Positions 18,547-28,085 of a DNA stretch of 64,000 nt are shown one piece after another. The translations under genes were made by a program, and so were the position numbers. Origin of the DNA: an uncultured Pirellulaceae bacterium (GTDB lineage Bacteria; Planctomycetota; Planctomycetia; Pirellulales; Pirellulaceae); assembly GCA_937981585.1 (NCBI GenBank), contig CALJOA010000060.1, forward strand, positions 1-64,000. The letters run 5' to 3'. The notes under the pieces are model-generated. The model was not told where the DNA came from. It saw only the letters and a list, made by a program, of their open reading frames with translations, and did not search any database. How positions within the stretch are numbered: position 1 is the stretch's first letter; every line of letters begins with the position of its first letter.

Positions 18547-20013
18547 ATGGCTGCCAGAGAAAATCAAGGGCTCTTGATTGCCGTCATTATTTTGGTGTTG
18601 CTAACTCTTGTTTTGGCACTTGCCGCGTTTCTTGGGATGTCCAATGCGAGCGAGAACGCAGACAGTAAAAAGCAGTTTGAAGCCGATCTCAATTACAACA
18701 AGAAGTTGGCTGCAGCCTATAACGAACAAGCCGAACTCCTCAAAGCTCTTGTTGCAGGCGGCGAATTTAGTAGCGCAGTCATCAGTGATGCCCCTGGTAT
18801 TCTGAATTCCTTGAGCGGTCTTTCGAGTGGGTTCGAAGGTAACCAGCAAGACACGCTTCGAAAAATCCACGAGCAGTCAAAAGCTATTCATGAAGCATAC
18901 GAAAAAGATGTAGCTGGCGCGGCCCCAGAGGGGGGCGAGGCATCTTACCGCCAACTGTACCGAGACCTGACAAGCTTGGTCGCCAAAAAGAACAGTGAAT
19001 ACAACATTCAGGTCAAGAACTCTCAACGAACCAATCTGGATGCCGAAACCAAAATCGCTGCGATGGAGAAAACGCTGGCCGCGATGCAGGATAGCAACAC
19101 CAAACTACAAGATGAGCTGGCCACCGAAAAGAAACGTGGTCTTGAAAAAGAAGCCGAACTCAAAGACGAACTCGCCAAAGCCGTAACCGGCAATGAAACT
19201 GTCAACAAAGAGTTTGCTGCCTTCCGTCAGGTCGCCGATGAAAACATGCAGACTGCCAGGAACACTCAGAATCAGCTGGACAAGGAAAACGCATCGCTCA
19301 AAGCCCGGATCAACGAATTGACGCGAGAAGACTTCGATCGTGCTGATGGGAAAATCGTCAATGTTTCGGCTGGCCTGAGAACGGTATACATCGACCTTGG
19401 AAGTGCCGACGGCTTGACCAACAACCAAACCTTTGCCATCTACGACAAAGAGATCACGAATTTCGAAAAAGGTCGCCACAAAGCGATGGTCGAAGTCACC
19501 AAAGTTTTCCCTTATCGGGCAGAAGCTCGAATCACCAACGAGGATCCGACTGCCCCGATTCTGTCGGGCGATCACATTTTGACAGCGACTTGGGATCCGG
19601 GTTACTCGGTTCCGATCGCGTTGTGTGGCGTGTTTGATCTCGATGGAGACATTTACGACGACACTGAAAAGCTAATCTCGATGATCAAGCGAAATGGCGG
19701 AAAAGTCGTGGCTTATCACGATCAAGACGGCGTCGTGACTGGCAAAATCGACTCTTCAATTCGCTACCTCGTCGTTGGCGACGCTCCAGTGTCCGGCGAA
19801 AATGGCCGCCGCCCTGAAGCCGCCAGATCAATCGTGATCGCAATGCAACAAATGCAAGAAGACGCCAAAGCCAACACCGTTGATTCGATTGACTTGCAAA
19901 AACTAATGAACCGAATGGGAGTTCGAGCCCGACCAAAAACGGTTCAGTTTGAAAAACGATTCGGTGGTTTCCGGGAGCGACGGCCATCAGACAAGGCGAC
20001 TGGCGAACGTTAA
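18547..20013 (+). CDS. Membrane-anchored coiled-coil protein with a C-terminal globular domain
   Basis: N-terminal TM (LLIAVIILVLLTLVLALAAFLGM), long K/E/Q-rich coiled coil, globular C-terminus; RBS-like taggag upstream. Confidence 0.75.
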   Translation: MAARENQGLLIAVIILVLLTLVLALAAFLGMSNASENADSKKQFEADLNYNKKLAAAYNEQAELLKALVAGGEFSSAVISDAPGILNSLSGLSSGFEGNQQDTLRKIHEQSKAIHEAYEKDVAGAAPEGGEASYRQLYRDLTSLVAKKNSEYNIQVKNSQRTNLDAETKIAAMEKTLAAMQDSNTKLQDELATEKKRGLEKEAELKDELAKAVTGNETVNKEFAAFRQVADENMQTARNTQNQLDKENASLKARINELTREDFDRADGKIVNVSAGLRTVYIDLGSADGLTNNQTFAIYDKEITNFEKGRHKAMVEVTKVFPYRAEARITNEDPTAPILSGDHILTATWDPGYSVPIALCGVFDLDGDIYDDTEKLISMIKRNGGKVVAYHDQDGVVTGKIDSSIRYLVVGDAPVSGENGRRPEAARSIVIAMQQMQEDAKANTVDSIDLQKLMNRMGVRARPKTVQFEKRFGGFRERRPSDKATGER

Positions 20014-20039
20014 ACCGATTGCTGAGCACTATAGAAAGC

Positions 20040-20074
20040 AAACGGCCGCAAACAAAGTTTGCGGCCGTTTTTTT
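20040..20074 (+). terminator. Rho-independent terminator after the coiled-coil CDS
   Basis: Perfect 14-bp stem aaacggccgcaaac-aaa-gtttgcggccgttt followed by a T tract. Confidence 0.92.
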
Positions 20075-20111
20075 GGTGTCCAACTATATTTGTCCTGCAA
20101 GCGCGCCGTCG

Positions 20112-20816
20112 CTATTTGGAACCAGCTTTCTTCTTCTGTTCCGCCTTTTTCACCTCGGTCTTTTGGGGCTCGTCTTTTTTCATTTCCTTTTCAGGCTCTG
20201 GCTTTGGTTCGACCTTAACCGGTTCCAGCTTCAGCGCACCGACGACTTGGGCATCCGGCAAAAGTTTGCTCAGCTTTTCAATCCCTTCTTCCGTGATCGC
20301 CGATTTCCAGACGTAGAGCTTTTTGAGGCTCTTGATTTTCGCAAGCCGTTCGATTCCAGCGTCGCTAACCTTAGTTTGGTAAAGGTTGAGATATTCCAGC
20401 TCCTTGAGCGACTCAAGATGCTCAAGCCCAGCGTCCCCGATCTCAGTCCGCTCCAGATGAAGCTTCTTCAGCGGAAGCCCAGCCAAATGCTTCAGCCCTT
20501 CATTGGTTACTTTCGTTCCAGCAAGGTTGAGCCAAATCACGTTGCCAATGGAATCGATGTCTTTGAGCTGCTCGTCGTCAATCGGTTTACTCGACAAACT
20601 GAAACTGATCTCAAGCGACTCGTCTTGAGCCGAAATCTGGTGTACGCGACCACCAGCAGATTCAATTTTCTTGATCGCGCCAGCCTCGCGACGCGAGGAT
20701 TGGTCTTTGTCTTGCGGACAAACGGCAAACGACGACTCGGAAAAGATTAAAGAACCAGCAACTGCAATCGCCGCTGCGAACATTGCTGTCTTGGAAAAAT
20801 CAGTCTTGATGGACAT
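20112..20816 (-). CDS. Secreted leucine-rich-repeat protein with a K/E/P-rich tail
   Basis: LRR-like repeats LNLAGTKVTNEGLKHLAGLPLKKLHLERTEIGDAGLEHLESLKELEYLNLYQTKVSDAGIERLA; signal peptide at N-terminus. Confidence 0.85.
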   Translation of the reverse strand: MSIKTDFSKTAMFAAAIAVAGSLIFSESSFAVCPQDKDQSSRREAGAIKKIESAGGRVHQISAQDESLEISFSLSSKPIDDEQLKDIDSIGNVIWLNLAGTKVTNEGLKHLAGLPLKKLHLERTEIGDAGLEHLESLKELEYLNLYQTKVSDAGIERLAKIKSLKKLYVWKSAITEEGIEKLSKLLPDAQVVGALKLEPVKVEPKPEPEKEMKKDEPQKTEVKKAEQKKKAGSK

Positions 20817-20939
20817 GGTTGGCCCTGAAATCAAATTTGAACTGCTAATAAAATGCAGTCCGAAATATAACCGACGTACCGTTAAAATGGAAACAATTGC
20901 AAGCTCGAAGGACCCGCAGCGGGCCCTGGCCCACCAACC

Positions 20940-22379
20940 CTACTGCACAGCAACAGCATCGTCACCGAATGGATTTTCGTTACGCGGCATCCACTTACAC
21001 ATCCCGATGCCCAGAAAATAGAGTAGCGAAAGCGGCACGGCCAACAGCATCATACTGATCGGATCGGCCGGCGTCAGGAACATGGCGAGTACAAAAATGA
21101 TCATGATCGCAACTCGCCATTTCGCCAAATAGTCGGTGACTTCGAACAAGCCGATCCGATTCATGAATAACATGACCAGCGGCAGTTGAAACGCGATACC
21201 AAAACCCAGCGGAAGGAACATCACAAAACTCAACCAATCATTGATTCTCATTTCAGGTGCGATACCCATGCTTCGGTTAAACGAGAATAGGAATCCGAGA
21301 ACTGGTTGGAATACAAAGAAGAATGCCAACAGGACTCCCGCCATGAACAACGCGATGCTGATCGGCAGAAATACGTGAATGTGCTTTCGTTCGTGAGGGT
21401 AAAGCCCGGCTGCCACGAAAGACCAAAGCTGAAAAAACACCCAAGGTCCCGCAATCGTTAGCCCGGTAAATAAACCGGCCTTCAGCCAGACCCCGAACCC
21501 TTCGCCCACACCCAATGCCTGCGGTTTGAATTCAGTACTTTCCCAAATTTCAATCGTTTTCAAGTTCGCCATCATCGGAGCGATTTGATCCGGAAAGCTG
21601 GATGTGATGAGAGCCAGATTCAAACGCCGATTCAAATCCACATCAAACTTATCGACTAGTTTCTGCTTGATTCTGGCCAGCGGTTTGGGCTTTTCGGGAG
21701 ACAGCGTATCCCAAAACCCGGAGGCTCCCTCGGTCAGCTCAGCCTCAAACGCAGGCGATTTGAAAAGCGACTCGCAACGCGAAACTCGGTTGACCACATC
21801 GACGACTGATTGAATGTCGAGGGCTGTTGGTTTGGTTTTGACCTCTGCAATCCGCTTGATCGTTGCCTGATCGGTCGGAGAGACTAGAGCCCAAAGCGCC
21901 TTTCGCTTTGCCGTCGTGGCTTGGTCAGGCCCGGTTTGACTGGACAACGCTTGGCAAAACTCAGAGAGCTTTCCCGCTGGGATGTTGCTTTGCTTGAACG
22001 AATGAGGCTCAACCTTGATCTTCGTTCCCAGATCGGGAATCAGTTCACTGATCGCCTCAACCAACTCCTGAGGCGCAATTCTGACCTGCTTGGGGGCCAT
22101 TCGCTCATCGTCAATCCAGGAAAGGTACTCAGGCGGAACAAAGCCATACTCTCCGGCCAACCGCTCTTTGGCATCATGGGTTTCGTACTCCTCGATCGCA
22201 TTCTTGAGCGGCTGGACGAGGATCTGAACGACTTGATTGGCAAAAAGAAAACCAAAAACACAACCGATCGCCACACCATAGAGGGCTTTGACGAGGACCT
22301 TCCGAAGCTCCTCCAGATGATCACCGAACGACATACGGCTGGATTCGAATAGATCTTCGTTGGGTTGGCGAAAATTCAT
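20940..22379 (-). CDS. tatC: Sec-independent protein translocase TatC with a large loop insertion
   Basis: MSFGDHLEELRKVL, FFQLWSFVAAGLYPHERKHI, FGIAFQLPLVMLF, FVLAMFLTPADPISMMLLAVPLSLLYFLGI. Confidence 0.93.
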   Translation of the reverse strand: MNFRQPNEDLFESSRMSFGDHLEELRKVLVKALYGVAIGCVFGFLFANQVVQILVQPLKNAIEEYETHDAKERLAGEYGFVPPEYLSWIDDERMAPKQVRIAPQELVEAISELIPDLGTKIKVEPHSFKQSNIPAGKLSEFCQALSSQTGPDQATTAKRKALWALVSPTDQATIKRIAEVKTKPTALDIQSVVDVVNRVSRCESLFKSPAFEAELTEGASGFWDTLSPEKPKPLARIKQKLVDKFDVDLNRRLNLALITSSFPDQIAPMMANLKTIEIWESTEFKPQALGVGEGFGVWLKAGLFTGLTIAGPWVFFQLWSFVAAGLYPHERKHIHVFLPISIALFMAGVLLAFFFVFQPVLGFLFSFNRSMGIAPEMRINDWLSFVMFLPLGFGIAFQLPLVMLFMNRIGLFEVTDYLAKWRVAIMIIFVLAMFLTPADPISMMLLAVPLSLLYFLGIGMCKWMPRNENPFGDDAVAVQ

Positions 22380-22582
22380 ATTCGAAATTGCTCGGGCCTG
22401 TGCTGGCAAATTGCTGAACGGATTAGGTTAGTAATATGTTGACCTAATCCCAACAATAATCAATGCCTGAATTCAACGACTCCGATCTGCCGATAAAGTA
22501 ACGGCTGATTGCTTGCGGACTCACTCAGCTCCCGCCGCAGTCGTCGATGAACATTTTGAAATGACCAACCGAGAAACTCGTC

Positions 22583-23581
22583 ATGTATCCACTTCGATTT
22601 GAGCCGCTTTTCCGTCGTTATATCTGGGGTGGCCGCCGCCTGGCCGAAGTACTCGACAAACCAATCGGGGACCAGACTGCCGCAGAAAGCTGGGAAGTCG
22701 TCGATCACCAAGACGATCAAAGCATCGTTCAATTCGGCGATTTGGCTGGCAAATCACTGCGTGAATTGATTGCCGAACATGGTAACGATTTACTGGGAAG
22801 CCAATTGATGGAAAAGATTTCGTCAAACGAGTTCCCTGAACATCTTCGCAATCGGTTTCCATTGCTGCTCAAGTTTCTCGACGCCAACAGAAACCTGTCA
22901 GTCCAAGTTCACCCCGATGACGAATTCGGGGCGACCCTCTCGCCGCCGGATCTCGGGAAAACGGAAGCTTGGTATGTGATGCACGCCGATCCTGGAGCCA
23001 GGATTTTCGCCGGCCTCAAGTCAAACGTCACCGCCGAAAGTTTCCGCGCCGCGATTGAGTCGGGCCAAACGGAGTCAATGCTGCACAGCTTTGAACCCAA
23101 ACAGGGCGATTGCGTTTTTATTCGAGCCGGAACTCAACACGCGATTGGCGCGGGTTTATTGATCGCCGAAATTCAGCAAGCCAGCAATACAACCTTTCGC
23201 GTTTACGACTGGGGGCGCGTCGGAGCAGATGGCCAACCACGAGATCTGCATATCGAACAAGCGATCAAAGCCACGGATTTTGATCGCGGACCGGTTGCGA
23301 TCGAAACGCCACAACCAACCGACGACCCTCAGTGGCATACCATTGTCCAATGTGAAAAGTTCGTGATGAACCGAGGCAAGCTTGACGCGCCCACCACCAT
23401 GGGTGGCGACGGAAGGTTTCGCATCGTGGCCGTGATCGGCGGAGAAATAAAGGTGGCCGGCGACCCAAGCCAATCCGCAATGAAGCTCAGTGACACGACG
23501 CTGCTGCCAGCTTGTCTTGGCCCGACAACGTTGACGCCGGGGCAGGGTGGTGCCGAGGTGCTGGAGATCTTTGTGCCCTAA
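22583..23581 (+). CDS. manA: Mannose-6-phosphate isomerase, class I
   Basis: PLFRRYIWGGRRLAEVLDK, LLKFLDANRNLSVQVHPDDEFG, GKTEAWYVMHADPGARIFAGL, GTQHAIGAGLLIAEIQQASNTTFRVYDWGR. Confidence 0.93.
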   Translation: MYPLRFEPLFRRYIWGGRRLAEVLDKPIGDQTAAESWEVVDHQDDQSIVQFGDLAGKSLRELIAEHGNDLLGSQLMEKISSNEFPEHLRNRFPLLLKFLDANRNLSVQVHPDDEFGATLSPPDLGKTEAWYVMHADPGARIFAGLKSNVTAESFRAAIESGQTESMLHSFEPKQGDCVFIRAGTQHAIGAGLLIAEIQQASNTTFRVYDWGRVGADGQPRDLHIEQAIKATDFDRGPVAIETPQPTDDPQWHTIVQCEKFVMNRGKLDAPTTMGGDGRFRIVAVIGGEIKVAGDPSQSAMKLSDTTLLPACLGPTTLTPGQGGAEVLEIFVP

Positions 23582-23634
23582 CTACTCAAACGGGGCGTTC
23601 ATCGATAGTAGCGCCCCTGTCCCAGCAGTGTTTT

Positions 23635-23668
23635 GCAGCTTGTTCACGGCTGGGACAGCCGTGCTACT
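23635..23668. repeat. Dispersed hairpin element, family A (G-C variant 1)
   Basis: gcagcttgttcacggctgggacagccgtgctact. Confidence 0.85.
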
Positions 23669-23733
23669 CAACGAATCCAGTTAGAAAAACTATCACTTGG
23701 ATCTCGAGGTTTGAACAAGGTTAAGCAATATCA

Positions 23734-23791
23734 GCCCGAAGCGCGAGCAAGGGTTCCTCCGGTAAACGGTCCCTCGCTGGCGCTTCGAGGG
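23734..23791. repeat. Intergenic inverted repeat, family C
   Basis: gcccgaagcgcgagcaagggttcctccggtaaacggtccctcgctggcgcttcgaggg; 16-nt arms with 14 matches. Confidence 0.75.
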
Positions 23792-23824
23792 TGTGATTTT
23801 TTCAAAACACTCCCTGACAACATC

Positions 23825-23884
23825 AGCCGTTTTGGCGATAGCCACGGTTAATGGCGGTTCAATCGGGGCTATCGCCAAACGGCT
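23825..23884. repeat. Dispersed inverted repeat, family B
   Basis: agccgttttggcgatagccacggtta ... ggctatcgccaaacggct. Confidence 0.85.
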
Positions 23885-24119
23885 AATACAATCACAACCT
23901 ATTCGGGCTGGTATTCGCACGTGAAAATCGAATCAACGTAAATTCTGTTAGCTCAGTTTGAGTAGCTAGTAGATGCGAGCGAGATGCTATCAATCCGATC
24001 GCGTAAGTTCGACATTGTCTGGATTGCCGCAGAGTCCTATGGTTCTCAACCATTTATTTGGTTGATCACTGATCATTGTGCACAATTCTGAATCGTTCCT
24101 GAATTGCTCAGGCGGAATC

Positions 24120-24404
24120 ATGATTAACAAAACTGACCTGCTTCTTTATCTTGCGTTCGGAATCTGCGCGTTCTCAATCGGCTGCAACCATCGTCCGAAT
24201 TTTGGCCCGCAGGGCACAATCGGAATGCAGCGCAATCGGGCCGTCGTCCATGACCCGTATCCAAGCAACGACTTGGGACCACCGATCGTTGGAGCCCGAC
24301 CGCTGGGTTACGAACGTGCTTCGGCAGAATCAATGTCGCTTCAGGGCAGTCCCTACGCCCCGAAATCTCGTGGCGGACCAGCCATCCGAACCAACGGATT
24401 CTAG
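24120..24404 (+). CDS. Small putative lipoprotein
   Basis: MINKTDLLLYLAFGICAFSIGCNHRPNFGPQG, with lipobox SIGC. Confidence 0.6.
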   Translation: MINKTDLLLYLAFGICAFSIGCNHRPNFGPQGTIGMQRNRAVVHDPYPSNDLGPPIVGARPLGYERASAESMSLQGSPYAPKSRGGPAIRTNGF

Positions 24405-24721
24405 AGGCGCCTTTTTTCAAGCCGCGCTGGACTGATTGCTGATTGTGAATTTTGTGCTGTGCCACCTGGTTGCAGCTTTCCCTTGGTGCGGCTTCTGCAA
24501 ATCGAGCATTTCCCCAGGAGTCGTCGGTTAGAAACCGCACTCGCGTGGGGACATTTTCTTTTCGCGAGTTGCCAATTCGCATCAGGATTTGCAGGTTTGG
24601 GGTTGGATTCGAATACGCGATTGCGGCACCGGCCTCAAAACGCTTGCTTACTCGAATGCTATGCTTACCCTAATAGATAAGGCATTGCTGCTCTTGCGAT
24701 GCGAAACTCTGGGAGACCACG

Positions 24722-26662
24722 ATGCTGCAGCGACTGACTTTGCTTTGTTTCTTGACTTTGATTTTGCCCGTTTCCCTGGATCAACGAGCCCAAGCCCAGA
24801 ATGTCAGCGACGCGATGGGATTCAACTGGGATTTTGCTGCCAACGGCTCAGTCAACGATGGTTCCGATGATGCATTTGATGGCGGGATTGTATTGCACGT
24901 CAGTGGCACCGCCTTTAACGGTACTGGTCAAGGCGTCAACAAAGACGGTTTAATCGTATTCGGGCCAGAGACAATTGGAAACATGGTCGTGACCCGTCAC
25001 GTACTGATGATTGAAGACCCACCCGGATTGGTCTACGCCGATAGTTACCATAATCCCGGTAAGGCTTCAGTCACTGCAACGCCGATCATCTACAACGATT
25101 TCGGAGACGCAGCGGTACCGCAGGTGAAGTCCAACAGCGATGGCAAGATGTCAGCGATGCTTTACATGCATCAGCCCAATCGCCCATTGATTGCATTCCA
25201 TTTCGGTGAGCCGAGCACGGATTATTTACCAACATTGAGTGGCAGTAGTGACAACTATCAATTTTCTTTCCCGCCACTGGAACTAAAAGCCGGCGAAACA
25301 AAAACAATCGGATACTTCGTTGGACAACGCCGACCTGGAACTGGCGAAAAAACGTTTTCCAATGAGGAAGCATTTCGAAAAAGCATCTTGCAGATCAATG
25401 CTAAAAAGACGTTCGATTTTGTGAACCTCCCCGGGTTCGGCTTGTACGATTCCGGAAAATTGAAACTGATCGAGCGTTCGTCCAGCGACTTTATTGCCAC
25501 GCTTAAGAAAGACAAGGTTTACGGAACGCTCTTGACCAAAGAGTTTATGCTGGAAACGGCAATTGGAAAACGCAAATACAAAGCCGAAGAGATCGTCAAC
25601 GCCGTCCGCTTTGGCAGCGACAACTATTCAGTGGCCGCCGACGATGGCTCGATTCTCGATGGGAAACTCTCACCTGACAAAGTGAAATTCGAACTTTCTG
25701 ACGGCGGGCAAGGCGAAATTGAACTCAAGAACATTGAAGCTCTTGTTCCGCGCGAACCCAATATGGCGAAAGCGAAAAAACGCAAACCGGGTCAATGGTT
25801 TGAATTCAAAGCACCGGTGTTCGCGTTCGTCAGCCAGGATCGCCTCACTGGAACGCCCGTCAATGATTCACTCGAAGTCCACACATCGATTGGCGTTTTA
25901 GATGTCCCCTTGAAATTCATTCAGACCATCGAGATGGAACAGGGCCAAAACAAACAGCAGCCCAAGTTCACGATGACCGATGGCCAGTCATTCACTGGAT
26001 TTCTCTACGAAGACATCGAGGTCAAGATTTTTGACGGCTCGACAATGAAAGTCGCGCCAAAGAATCTCAGAACGGTTTTCCTTAGCGGGCAAGTTAAACC
26101 GGCTTCCAATAGCGCTCCAACAGACCATCCCTATTTGAGTCTTAGCGGTCAGGATTATCTCTTGGTCGAGTTCCTCAACGATCAAAAACCGCTTGAGTTT
26201 ACGTCGTTGTTTGGAACCCAGACGATCAATCTAGAACAGGTCCTGATGTTGGAGTCGTCTCCCGGACTGGCGGCAGGCATGCACGTTACGTTATGGGATG
26301 GCTCAAAGCTTCAGGGAAAGCTCTCCGGCGAGAGTTTGTTGGTAAAAGTGTTTGGCAAGGAAAGGGAGATCGCCGTTGAAATGATTCGAGAGTTTCACAA
26401 CCCTCTGGCGATTCCACCGGAGTCGATCCGCAAGGAGTACCTTCAGTTGATCAAGCTGCTTGGAAGTAAGAAGTACAGTGAGCGCGCACGAGCCCTCAAG
26501 ATCTTGGAGAAAGACAAAGAGAAACTGCGAGGATTATTCAAATTGCACCTGGATAAGGTCGGAGTGGAAGCCAAGTCGCGATTGTGGAGGCTGCTTCCAG
26601 AAAAAGACCGCCCCCAAGACGCCAAAAAATCAAACGTAAAGCAGAAGGGCGAAGAAGGTTAA
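24722..26662 (+). CDS. Large secreted protein of unknown function
   Basis: 646-aa ORF with signal peptide MLQRLTLLCFLTLILPVSLDQRAQAQ. Confidence 0.75.
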   Translation: MLQRLTLLCFLTLILPVSLDQRAQAQNVSDAMGFNWDFAANGSVNDGSDDAFDGGIVLHVSGTAFNGTGQGVNKDGLIVFGPETIGNMVVTRHVLMIEDPPGLVYADSYHNPGKASVTATPIIYNDFGDAAVPQVKSNSDGKMSAMLYMHQPNRPLIAFHFGEPSTDYLPTLSGSSDNYQFSFPPLELKAGETKTIGYFVGQRRPGTGEKTFSNEEAFRKSILQINAKKTFDFVNLPGFGLYDSGKLKLIERSSSDFIATLKKDKVYGTLLTKEFMLETAIGKRKYKAEEIVNAVRFGSDNYSVAADDGSILDGKLSPDKVKFELSDGGQGEIELKNIEALVPREPNMAKAKKRKPGQWFEFKAPVFAFVSQDRLTGTPVNDSLEVHTSIGVLDVPLKFIQTIEMEQGQNKQQPKFTMTDGQSFTGFLYEDIEVKIFDGSTMKVAPKNLRTVFLSGQVKPASNSAPTDHPYLSLSGQDYLLVEFLNDQKPLEFTSLFGTQTINLEQVLMLESSPGLAAGMHVTLWDGSKLQGKLSGESLLVKVFGKEREIAVEMIREFHNPLAIPPESIRKEYLQLIKLLGSKKYSERARALKILEKDKEKLRGLFKLHLDKVGVEAKSRLWRLLPEKDRPQDAKKSNVKQKGEEG

Positions 26663-26690
26663 GAAGCTGCTGAAGGCCAGCAAGGCGACG

Positions 26691-27821
26691 CTAAACTCCT
26701 GCTGGCGGGTTTCTGGCGATCTTGCAAAGCGTTTCAATCCCACGCTCGATCACTGCATCATCGACGGCGTATGAAATTCGAAAATGTGAATCAGAGTCGC
26801 TAAAGATATTTCCCGGGATCACCATCAAATTGTTGGCAATCGCCTCATCAACAAATTGTTGACCGTTGCCCCAAGGCAATTTCGGATACACGTAAAACGC
26901 GCCACCGGGCTTTACAATCTCGTAGTCGTCCTTCAACCCGTCAATCAATCGGTCCCGTTTGGCTTTGTAGTTGGCAACGTACTGCGACATATCCACGTCC
27001 ATTGCGACCGCTGCCGCCCACTGAACTGGCTGAGGCGAGCAGACAAACGTGTACTGCTGGATCTTCAACATCGTTTGCACTAGCGTCTGAGGAGCCGAAA
27101 CATAGCCGCAACGCAAACCTGTCATGGCGTAAGACTTCGAGAACCCATCGACCACGACCGTATCCGGATTGAACTTCGCCGCAGAAACATGCGGCCGGTC
27201 ATAGGTGAACTTGCTATAAATCTCATCGGAGACCAGGCAAATTCCTTTCTTGTGCGCCAGCTCTGCGATGGCTTTGATCTCTTCATCGCTTGGACAGATC
27301 CCCGTCGGGTTGGACGGACTGTTGAGGATGATCATTTTTGTCTTGTCGGTGATCGCGGCTTCGACTTTGTTGACGTCCAGTTTGAAATCAGGATAAGTGC
27401 TGATTGCGACGCTCTTTCCTCCGGCCATCTCAACCATCGCCGGGTACATGGCAAAGTAAGGGTCAAAGTAGATCACCTCGTCGCCCGAATTGATCATCGC
27501 CAACACGGCAAGGAAGAGTCCGCCGCTGGTCCCTGAGCACACAAACGCGACGCGATCATCGTGACCAAACTGCTGATCGGTTTGGGCTTGAATTTTATCT
27601 CGCAAGACCGGCACGCCCTGGGTGGCTGTGTATCCGTTCTTGCCATCCTCTATCGCCTGAATCAATTCGGCTTTGATTGTCTCGGGGACATCGAAATCCG
27701 GCTGTCCAATCGAGAGGTTGATCGGGTCCTCCAGCTTGGCCGCCAAATCGAACATTCGACGAATCCCACTGGAATCAAATCCTCTGGTTCGATCTGCGAC
27801 CCAGCTATCAAAATCGGGCAT
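26691..27821 (-). CDS. Pyridoxal-phosphate class I/II aminotransferase
   Basis: NLSIGQPDFDVPETIK, ILNSPSNPTGICPSDEEIKAI, VSDEIYSKFTYD, VDGFSKSYAMTGLRCGYVSAP (PLP lysine). Confidence 0.92.
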   Translation of the reverse strand: MPDFDSWVADRTRGFDSSGIRRMFDLAAKLEDPINLSIGQPDFDVPETIKAELIQAIEDGKNGYTATQGVPVLRDKIQAQTDQQFGHDDRVAFVCSGTSGGLFLAVLAMINSGDEVIYFDPYFAMYPAMVEMAGGKSVAISTYPDFKLDVNKVEAAITDKTKMIILNSPSNPTGICPSDEEIKAIAELAHKKGICLVSDEIYSKFTYDRPHVSAAKFNPDTVVVDGFSKSYAMTGLRCGYVSAPQTLVQTMLKIQQYTFVCSPQPVQWAAAVAMDVDMSQYVANYKAKRDRLIDGLKDDYEIVKPGGAFYVYPKLPWGNGQQFVDEAIANNLMVIPGNIFSDSDSHFRISYAVDDAVIERGIETLCKIARNPPAGV

Positions 27822-28085
27822 AAATTCTTCTCCCATATAGTCTTCTGCCAGCGCGGCGGTTTGAGGTTCATTTTAGCGTCCCGGAACTTCGCCGATAGAA
27901 CCGGTTTTTTTTGGAGACGAGTTTTCTCAAGCCCCCTAGAGAGCTGTTCTTGGAGAAGCGCCTTCTTGTCCGCCGACGTTTGCTTCTTTCAAAATCGGCG
28001 GTTGTTAGATCAACGGTCTGAAACTAGAATCCCAGCTCCGCAGAAAAAGAGATCTGCGACCTGATTTTCGCCACTGGAAGCCTTG

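Noticed and set aside
20019-20750. 243-aa plus-strand ORF
   Set aside because: Antisense to the LRR gene and overlaps the terminator at 20040-20074; composition looks like a shadow frame.
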